Shown piece by piece: positions 57,831 to 64,000 of a DNA stretch of 64,000 nt. The stretch lies in assembly GCA_003116975.1 (NCBI GenBank), contig BGKB01000058.1:248001-312000 (forward strand). Reading direction: 5' to 3'. The position numbers and the translations under genes are program-made. This DNA is from Aurantiochytrium sp. KH105. Lineage: Eukaryota; Sar; Bigyra; Thraustochytrida; Thraustochytriidae. Position 1 is the first letter of the stretch. Every line of letters starts with the position of its first letter. The notes beneath the pieces are model-generated. The model was not told where the DNA came from, searched no databases, and saw nothing but the letters and a program-made list of their open reading frames with translations.

Positions 57831-60800
57831 ATGCTTTCCAAGCTACGCAAGACCGGCGCCGCAGCGCGGAAACGCAGAAGCATCGGATCGCAAGCTTCGG
57901 AAAAGTCCCGAGGGATGGACCCCAAACAGCTCGCCAAACTCGAACACACCTTTGAAAGCCAAGGCGACGATGACTCGACCGACGATGCGAACGTGAAAAG
58001 CTTTGTCAGCACCATGTCGCAGCCGCTCACACAGGGCGAAGTCGCCTTCCTCTGCAAGTCGGCGCGGCTCTACGTGCAAAGATACGCCAACGACGAAGGT
58101 CCGCGCGTCAATGCTCGGCAGGGCGTCGTCCTCTTTGTTGATATTAGCGGATTCACACGCATGGGCATCACGCTGCGAGACAAACTTAGCCCCGTCACCG
58201 CCGTCGAGCGCTTCTCACGGAACGCAGTCGACATCATCACATCGTGGACAAGCATCGTCGAGCGCTACGGAGGCGACGTCGTCAAATACGCTGGCGATGC
58301 CCTTCTGTGCACCTGGCTCGTCCCCTCCGCCGAGGATCGCAGAGCCGCCGAGTTCGCGCGGTCCAAAGCGCAGCGCCTCGCCGAATCGGAAGGCCGCGCC
58401 GCGAGCCTTCAGAGCGACCCGGAGCAAGCCGCAACCTTGGAACAGCTCATGCGGCTCGCCAATCGCGCCGCCCTCGACATGCTCAAGCACCCGCAAAACG
58501 AAAATCTCAAAATTACCTTGCACGGAGGCATTGGCGTGGGCACCTTACAAAACATTTTCCTTTGCGACGGCACTGGCAGTCTCCGGTGGAATCTCGTCAC
58601 CGGTCAGGCCGTCAACGACGCCTCTGCGCTCATGGAAATCTCGGCACGCGGCGAAGTCTCCGTCGCCAACGACGCTGCCTTTGCAGAAAACGGCGAGTGC
58701 TGGACTATTACTGCTCAATCCGTGCACTCAAAGGACGTCATGCACTTTGCGCAAAGCCCAGAGGACTACTCGAGCCTTCGTCCGCAGTCTTTTATGCCAA
58801 TCTTCTTTGGTGCCTCCCCCGTCGCCCCGCCAAGCCTCCCCATGCGCCCCCGCGGCACCCGGGCGCGTCACATTCCCAAGGAAATCAACGCCACGCTGGC
58901 CCACAACCGTGCCGTCGCGGTCTCGGCTGCGGTCGCTGCCGCCGTGCAGCGAGGACCCAGCCTGGACCCGCGCGCCGTGCGCGCCTTCATTCCGCTGGCC
59001 CTCAGAGGTCGCATCAATCGCTACGCCTTCCAAGGAGGCGAGCTCCGCTGGTGCGCCACCATGTTTGTTTCTATTCCAGATGTCAAGGTTGGCCCCGAGC
59101 AGGACGAGGTGGGAGACCTCGTCGGTCTCCACAATTTCAACGACATCTTCCTCAACGTCTCTCGTCTCATCCACAACTCGAACGGCGAGGTGCGTGATCT
59201 CTTGTATGACGACAAGGGCATCGTCTTTATTGCCGTCTTTGGCGCCTACCGCCGTCTGGAAAACAGCGAGCTCTGGCTCATGCGCGCAGCTCGAGCAATT
59301 CGCCGCCAGATTCCCAAGTGCGCAATTGGGGCCGCCGCCGGCTTGTGCTTCGCCGGTCTTTGCGGATCGAACCGTCGACACGACTTCATGGTCATGGGCA
59401 GCTCAGTCAACGAGGCTGCCCGCCTCATGGGAGGGGCGGTCGGCCGGAGCAGCGAGACCGAAGGCTGCATCATCGTTGATGATAAAATCCATGACAGCAC
59501 GGACCGCTATTATGTCTACGAAACCTGCGTCGTGCACAAAGAAAAGGCGACCTACACGGAAAAATTTGTGGGCAATATTCTCAGAAAAAGGCGCCACAAC
59601 ACGCGTCGCGGAACCCTGACCGACATGCCTCACTCAACGCAGGTCGGTCGCTCGGTGTGCGAAGGCCTTATTCAGAACTTTGTCGAAATCAACTCGGATT
59701 CCTTGGCGCTCATGACCATTGAAGGCGGCCCGGGACTAGGCAAGACAACAATGGCCAACTGGATGCGGAAAACGTTGCAGTACCCGCTTCTCTTCACCCA
59801 TGCCAACGCCGGGACCATGGACGAGCCTTTTGCTGCCTTGCGTCGCCTTGTTGAGCGGGCCCTCGAAATCAATCGAGACATGGAAAACTCTGGCGATCTC
59901 TTCGCACGCCTCGACGAGATCGAAGCCGACTTTGATATTTCCAGAGAGCGACTCGCTTTCCTTCTCCCCTTTGTTGCACGAGCGATCGGGGTGGAGGACG
60001 AAGCGGACGCTGCCGAAGGCGACGCGACCGCCGCCACCAACAACGCCAAGGCGAAGTCCAGGGGCACGCTGCGGCGCACATCGAGTTGGGCAAGCTTCTC
60101 CAGTCTTCAGAGCAACAACAACATTGACATGGAGGACCTGCATCGCGTTTACGAGCTCTTGTTGGATGTGTTTCGCATCATGCGAGGCGAGGAAAAGACT
60201 CTGCTCGTCATCATCGAGGACGCCGTATGGCTCGACCCGGCCTCACGGCGTCTCCTCCTGGAAATGTGCGAGCGCAAGGACGAAACCGGTAGCCTGGTTC
60301 TGGCCATGACCTTTCGCTCGGACTCTGATGCGGACAAAGTCTCTGGCGAGTGGCAGGCTTGCGTTGCTGAAATGTGCAAGGCTGTGGGCAAACAGACCAA
60401 GATCAAACTCGAACCGTTTTCGCGCGATGCGACACGGGCGCTGATCACGCAGATCCTGGAACAGCGCGGCCTGGAACCCAGCATCGGGCCCTTGCGGCGC
60501 GCCTCGGTCTTCATGACGAAGTCCAGCTCCCCCTCCACGAGCAAGATCTTTAGCATTCACGACGACGTCGCTGATTTGGTGTACCGCAAGACCGAGGGCA
60601 ACCCAGGTGCCATTGTGGAAAAAACAAACATGCTTTTTGACAAGGCTTGTGTGACGTTGAACAAAAATCGAGAGGTCGTCTTTAGCTCTGAAAAGAAGCG
60701 CGAACTCGCGGAGCAGAGCTCGGCCCAATCTGTGCTGGAGCTCTTTCTCGACCGCTTTGATCAGCTCGATGAGGAGGAACAGGCGGTTATCAAGGTCGCG

Positions 60801-61175
60801 GCCTGCATTGGAATGGCGCAAGGCCATTCGGATGCCATTCAATTTGATTCCAAGGTTGTACGCCGAATTTTCGAAGTAGAGGCTCGCAGCAATCCTCGAC
60901 GCGCGCTCGGAAGGCAGCAAATCGAACTCATCCTTACGGAGCTTGCAAAAAAGGGATTTTTGCAGCACAAGGAAGAAGCAAGATCGCGAAAGTCGAAGCG
61001 ACGAATGTGGGAATTCGTATCGCCTTCAGCTTTGCGAGCCGTCTTAGACATCGTTCCTCATGACCGTCGTCGTAAAATCCAGATGCTTGTCGAAAAGAAC
61101 GAGCGCACGACATACCCTTATGAGCCAATCCCGTACGACCCCATTGAACGCCTCGATGCAGCTGGTCTTTCCTAG
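57831..61175 (+). CDS. Soluble adenylyl cyclase (ADCY10)-like protein
   Basis: The 1,114-residue product has the soluble adenylyl cyclase order: C1 cyclase domain (about 95-300), C2 cyclase-like domain (about 395-570) and a P-loop NTPase domain. In C1 the two metal-binding acids are D104 in LFVDISGFTRMG and D156 in VVKYAGDALLC, with the purine-selecting K152 (K95/D99 in the human enzyme). C2 carries LLYDDKGIVFIAVFG and GSNRRHDFMVMGSSVNEAARL. Walker A is GGPGLGKTT near residue 632 and Walker B-like LLVIIEDAVW near 780. It makes cAMP; in animals this class is stimulated by bicarbonate and calcium. No membrane segment is visible. It is about 500 residues shorter than human ADCY10, lacking the C-terminal helical repeats. 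Confidence 0.88.
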   Translation: MLSKLRKTGAAARKRRSIGSQASEKSRGMDPKQLAKLEHTFESQGDDDSTDDANVKSFVSTMSQPLTQGEVAFLCKSARLYVQRYANDEGPRVNARQGVVLFVDISGFTRMGITLRDKLSPVTAVERFSRNAVDIITSWTSIVERYGGDVVKYAGDALLCTWLVPSAEDRRAAEFARSKAQRLAESEGRAASLQSDPEQAATLEQLMRLANRAALDMLKHPQNENLKITLHGGIGVGTLQNIFLCDGTGSLRWNLVTGQAVNDASALMEISARGEVSVANDAAFAENGECWTITAQSVHSKDVMHFAQSPEDYSSLRPQSFMPIFFGASPVAPPSLPMRPRGTRARHIPKEINATLAHNRAVAVSAAVAAAVQRGPSLDPRAVRAFIPLALRGRINRYAFQGGELRWCATMFVSIPDVKVGPEQDEVGDLVGLHNFNDIFLNVSRLIHNSNGEVRDLLYDDKGIVFIAVFGAYRRLENSELWLMRAARAIRRQIPKCAIGAAAGLCFAGLCGSNRRHDFMVMGSSVNEAARLMGGAVGRSSETEGCIIVDDKIHDSTDRYYVYETCVVHKEKATYTEKFVGNILRKRRHNTRRGTLTDMPHSTQVGRSVCEGLIQNFVEINSDSLALMTIEGGPGLGKTTMANWMRKTLQYPLLFTHANAGTMDEPFAALRRLVERALEINRDMENSGDLFARLDEIEADFDISRERLAFLLPFVARAIGVEDEADAAEGDATAATNNAKAKSRGTLRRTSSWASFSSLQSNNNIDMEDLHRVYELLLDVFRIMRGEEKTLLVIIEDAVWLDPASRRLLLEMCERKDETGSLVLAMTFRSDSDADKVSGEWQACVAEMCKAVGKQTKIKLEPFSRDATRALITQILEQRGLEPSIGPLRRASVFMTKSSSPSTSKIFSIHDDVADLVYRKTEGNPGAIVEKTNMLFDKACVTLNKNREVVFSSEKKRELAEQSSAQSVLELFLDRFDQLDEEEQAVIKVAACIGMAQGHSDAIQFDSKVVRRIFEVEARSNPRRALGRQQIELILTELAKKGFLQHKEEARSRKSKRRMWEFVSPSALRAVLDIVPHDRRRKIQMLVEKNERTTYPYEPIPYDPIERLDAAGLS

Positions 61176-61442
61176 ATTCATGTTTCCAACCGAAATGCGT
61201 GGCTGGGCGCACCACATCTATTTCCAAAAATCTCCCCGCATCGTCTCCTGGGGTTGGTTTTCTTCCCCTTTTTCTTCCCTTTGCCGGGGATGATTATTGA
61301 TTGAACAGTATAGTTACGCTGATTATATACTCACGTTTCTTTGGGGGTGCGATTTGGGGCACCACGAGGAGAAGTAAGCTGAGTGCACGTGTCTCTTGGT
61401 CTTTTTTTTCGGGCTTATTCAGCAAAAGTGCTTTACTCGGGC

Positions 61443-63999
61443 TTAGGCAAGGTCCATGCTGAGGCTCTTCGACAGCTCGGCCTCATTCCCCGCACTTGCA
61501 GCAGCGACGCGGGCGCCAGAGGCACTCGCGTTCTTGGGTTCACGTTTCTTGTCCCCTTCGTCATCTTCATCGTCCTCGTCCTCATCGTCGCCATCATTCT
61601 CCTCGACGGAAAGACCCGTGTCTCCTCCCGTCGTCATTGGGCCTTCTCCCGGGAGGGTAGCGGCGCGCGAGCGTGACTTTTTCGTTGCTGGTGGTGGAAG
61701 CGCGGTGAGATCGTCCGTGGTTCGCATATCCTGCGTGATATCGCCCGTCAAGTTGGTCATGTCGCCCGTCTGAGTGCCTGTGCGTGGCGCCGTCGTGGCT
61801 CCCGGAGCCGACGTCTGCCGTGACCCGCTGCCAATCTTTTTCTTCACCGCACGAGACACGCTCGCGAACTCGGGGGCCGTCACAAAGTAAACCTTGGGGC
61901 CGATTACGAGCAAGATGAGAATCAACGAGGTGAAGACCAGCGTTGAAGAAATGAGAAAGGTCTGCGACTTGACCTCAAGCGGCAGTCCCGCAACGAGAAT
62001 CATCGTCAGGAAAATGATCATGGTCGTGACGTAGCTCGCCATCATGATACTGCGACTCTCCATGTACTTTGCATCACTGTTGCGGCCCTGGTACGAAAGA
62101 AAAGTAGTGTAAAGCAAAATCAAGACCACATAGACGACCCCAAGGACGGGAAAAACAATGTACTCGTTGTGGCTATCTGCGTTGCTCCCTCCAAAGTAAA
62201 CGCACACATTGGCGCTAAAGGTCACATGCAGGCCTGTAATCTGGTACAGGTGCACATCTGCATTTGTCAGCGACGCCTCCATGGCCTGCGGTGCGTCCAC
62301 CGCGAACCACACAATCAGCAGCAATGTCATGCCGAACATGATGCCCATCAAAATTTTGAACATGAAGAAGGCCGAGATGGAGATGCGACGCATTGTCGAG
62401 TTGTTCCAAATCCGCCAGATACGGTACACCTTGACTGTGAGCGATCCGACCAAGAGCGTGAGGCTTAGCGCCAAGTTGGCAATTCGAGTACGGCACTTGT
62501 TGGTTTGATTCGGTCCGAGGAACGACATGGCAGCCACGTTGCACCAAATGCCCGCAAAGCACATGAGCACCAGGAACTCGCGCTGCCCAGCCTTCATGGC
62601 CACGCTAGAGTAGTGACGGAGGACAACAAAGAGAAAGATGTAGCAAATGATGGCGCCGATGCTCGAAAGCGAAATTAGAATCCGGCCTGTCAGAGACTTG
62701 TACGGCACGTACGGACATTGCAGAGATCCTGTTGTAGGGAGCTCGATTTGGGCAAACGTGTTGTCGCACGCGCATGGCTCGTTCGGGTCAGGGCATTGTC
62801 TCCCTTCGCGGTCTGCCCAAAAGTAGATGACCTCACGAGAGTCGTCTTCGCAAGAGGTTGCTACCGCTTGCACAAAGCCAACCATGGTGCAGTTGCTTGG
62901 TTCTGCACCAAAAATGAGCGAAGACGTGAGCTCACCCGTTTTTTCAGCGGGCGGGTAGAGATTTCGCACGCTCAGCTCAACGTTTGTCTCATCCTCATCA
63001 AGAATTGTGATGTCAGCCTGTACGAGAGTCATCTCATACTCGGCTTGGCCATTCGCATTAAACTTGATGGTGCCACCGGGAATGATGCTGTTTGTAAAGG
63101 AGGTCTTCTGCATGTAGCTCCGAACAGACTTTGTTGACGCCGAGTTCGCATTCTCCAGACTTTGCACGAGAACGCGTGCCGACTCGTACGCGAGTGCTGC
63201 GTACCATTCAACTGCAAGCTGGTTTTCGGGCAGCGTAAACATGGTGGTCGAAGCTGCGCCGCCGCTTGTCGAGCTGGCGTCCTCCTCGAAAGCCTCGTCT
63301 GCCCAGGCATACGCCTCGAAGAGTCTCCATCGCTGGGCCCAGTTGCGCGAGATTTCAGGCTTTTGGGACACACTCCACCACAAAGCCGCCACGAGATCTT
63401 GCACAAAAGCTGGATGTTCGAGCTCATGGATGTCCTCAATGTCCACGCCTCTCGCGCCGAATGTTGCAAAATCAAACTTGACGTTTGTTGTGGAAAAGGT
63501 GTCGAGGAGTATGCGGAACTCGGTCGAGTGGGTGTCTGCCATGAGGGCGTGGCAGCGCGAAGAATTCCGAGTCGTGTTGCGGGCAATCTCCATATCCGTT
63601 TCAAGGTGCTTAAAGACATCCTCATCCGTGGTGTCGATCGGGTACGGAAAATTGGTCGCGTAGTATAGGTGAAAGTAGTCTGGATATAAAAGGGTGTAGC
63701 GCGACACCTCTTCGCGAAAAGCATCACCGTGCGTCCCGTTTTCCCACACGAGAGCAATATCACACGGCTTGGCGAGGACACCATTGTCCATCGAGGTCTT
63801 CATGAATTCAAGGACAGTGTCCGTGAGGAACTCGACTGGAGATAGCAGGCCAAACGCCCATTTGCCGTCATTCTTTCCGTAAAGTGGATTTTCCGAGCTC
63901 GTTTCGTACATGGCCGCAGTTGCGCCGCCGCCGTTCACATAGGGCACGTTGTGCTTATTGGCAACTTCGATTTGGGTTGTGATACGGGTGGAGCTGTAG
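61443..63999 (-). CDS. Class C (GABA-B-like) G-protein-coupled receptor, N-terminus beyond window
   Basis: The frame is open to the right edge (at least 852 codons), so the N-terminus with any signal peptide is outside. The visible N-terminal 460 residues are a periplasmic-binding-protein-like ligand domain (VPYVNGGGATAAMYETSSEN, VLAKPCDIALVWENGTHGDA, NGQAEYEMTLVQADI), with several N-glycosylation sites. A Cys-rich linker (CPDPNEPCACDN) precedes seven membrane helices from ILISLSSIGAIICYIFLFVV to SLILILLVIGPKVYFV, with the class C loop NKCRTRIANLALSLTLLVGS and KVYRIWRIWNN. The acidic C-tail of about 130 residues is disordered. Expected role: plasma-membrane sensing of a small ligand. The ligand is unknown. 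It is convergent with the cyclase gene. Confidence 0.88.
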   Translation of the reverse strand, partial: YSSTRITTQIEVANKHNVPYVNGGGATAAMYETSSENPLYGKNDGKWAFGLLSPVEFLTDTVLEFMKTSMDNGVLAKPCDIALVWENGTHGDAFREEVSRYTLLYPDYFHLYYATNFPYPIDTTDEDVFKHLETDMEIARNTTRNSSRCHALMADTHSTEFRILLDTFSTTNVKFDFATFGARGVDIEDIHELEHPAFVQDLVAALWWSVSQKPEISRNWAQRWRLFEAYAWADEAFEEDASSTSGGAASTTMFTLPENQLAVEWYAALAYESARVLVQSLENANSASTKSVRSYMQKTSFTNSIIPGGTIKFNANGQAEYEMTLVQADITILDEDETNVELSVRNLYPPAEKTGELTSSLIFGAEPSNCTMVGFVQAVATSCEDDSREVIYFWADREGRQCPDPNEPCACDNTFAQIELPTTGSLQCPYVPYKSLTGRILISLSSIGAIICYIFLFVVLRHYSSVAMKAGQREFLVLMCFAGIWCNVAAMSFLGPNQTNKCRTRIANLALSLTLLVGSLTVKVYRIWRIWNNSTMRRISISAFFMFKILMGIMFGMTLLLIVWFAVDAPQAMEASLTNADVHLYQITGLHVTFSANVCVYFGGSNADSHNEYIVFPVLGVVYVVLILLYTTFLSYQGRNSDAKYMESRSIMMASYVTTMIIFLTMILVAGLPLEVKSQTFLISSTLVFTSLILILLVIGPKVYFVTAPEFASVSRAVKKKIGSGSRQTSAPGATTAPRTGTQTGDMTNLTGDITQDMRTTDDLTALPPPATKKSRSRAATLPGEGPMTTGGDTGLSVEENDGDDEDEDDEDDEGDKKREPKNASASGARVAAASAGNEAELSKSLSMDLA

Positions 64000-64000
64000 C

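Noticed and set aside
55584-58057. Frames of 200-350 codons between the CPT and cyclase genes
   Set aside because: Arg/Ala/Ser low complexity in overlapping phases, created by purine pentamer repeats and GC-rich blocks.
1-64000. CRISPR arrays, rRNA genes and bacterial-type operons
   Set aside because: No regularly spaced repeats with unique spacers, no rRNA-like stretch, and gene structure is eukaryotic.

Overview
This window is nuclear DNA from a GC-rich, gene-dense single-celled eukaryote. The best guess is a stramenopile of the labyrinthulomycete (thraustochytrid) type. That placement is inferred from gene content and structure: long, mostly intronless reading frames, two short GT-AG introns (91 and 143 bp), very GC-rich CpG-rich leaders with triplet and pentamer repeats, and a mix of animal-like signalling genes (soluble adenylyl cyclase, GABA-B-like receptor, WDR31, calponin-type protein) with core eukaryotic housekeeping genes. 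Nothing in the sequence names the species.

Layout. 0-9 kb: a partial calponin-homology protein (-), an AlkB-type dioxygenase with a PAM2-like N-terminus (+), an 827-bp non-autonomous DNA transposon with hairpins, an ankyrin protein (-) and a small ORFan (+). 10-21 kb: RING protein (+), CobW-family GTPase (-), class II-type histone deacetylase (+), MAPEG protein (+), V-ATPase subunit B (-). 21-25.6 kb: the largest gene-free stretch. 25.6-27.4 kb: PHT1-type phosphate transporter (+). 27.6-32.6 kb: a DNA transposon with two convergent intact genes, an ISL2EU/Harbinger-type DDE transposase and an XPG/FEN1-like nuclease joined to SAP-like and SWIM segments. 32.8-45 kb: WDR31-like protein, TKL-like kinase, eight-finger C2H2 protein, broken TIR-domain gene, WD40 protein ending in a CaaX box, DPH1, a two-exon IQ protein, a helical ORFan and a WW/glycine-rich protein. 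45.9-64 kb: MYBBP1A/POL5-like nucleolar protein, an IQ/Ser-Arg-rich protein, FYVE protein, two-exon CDP-alcohol phosphotransferase, soluble adenylyl cyclase-like protein and a partial class C GPCR that runs off the right edge.

There are no operons. Many genes sit in head-to-head pairs (calponin/AlkB, ankyrin/ORFan, CobW/HDAC, V-ATPase B/transporter, WD40/DPH1, IQ/ORFan, WW/MYBBP1A, CPT/cyclase), so shared divergent promoters are likely. Two features stand out. One is the transposon whose accessory protein carries an XPG-type nuclease where the related ISL2EU family is known for a YqaJ nuclease. The other is a set of strand-oriented, 5-nt-phased GCRRR repeats upstream of several start codons.
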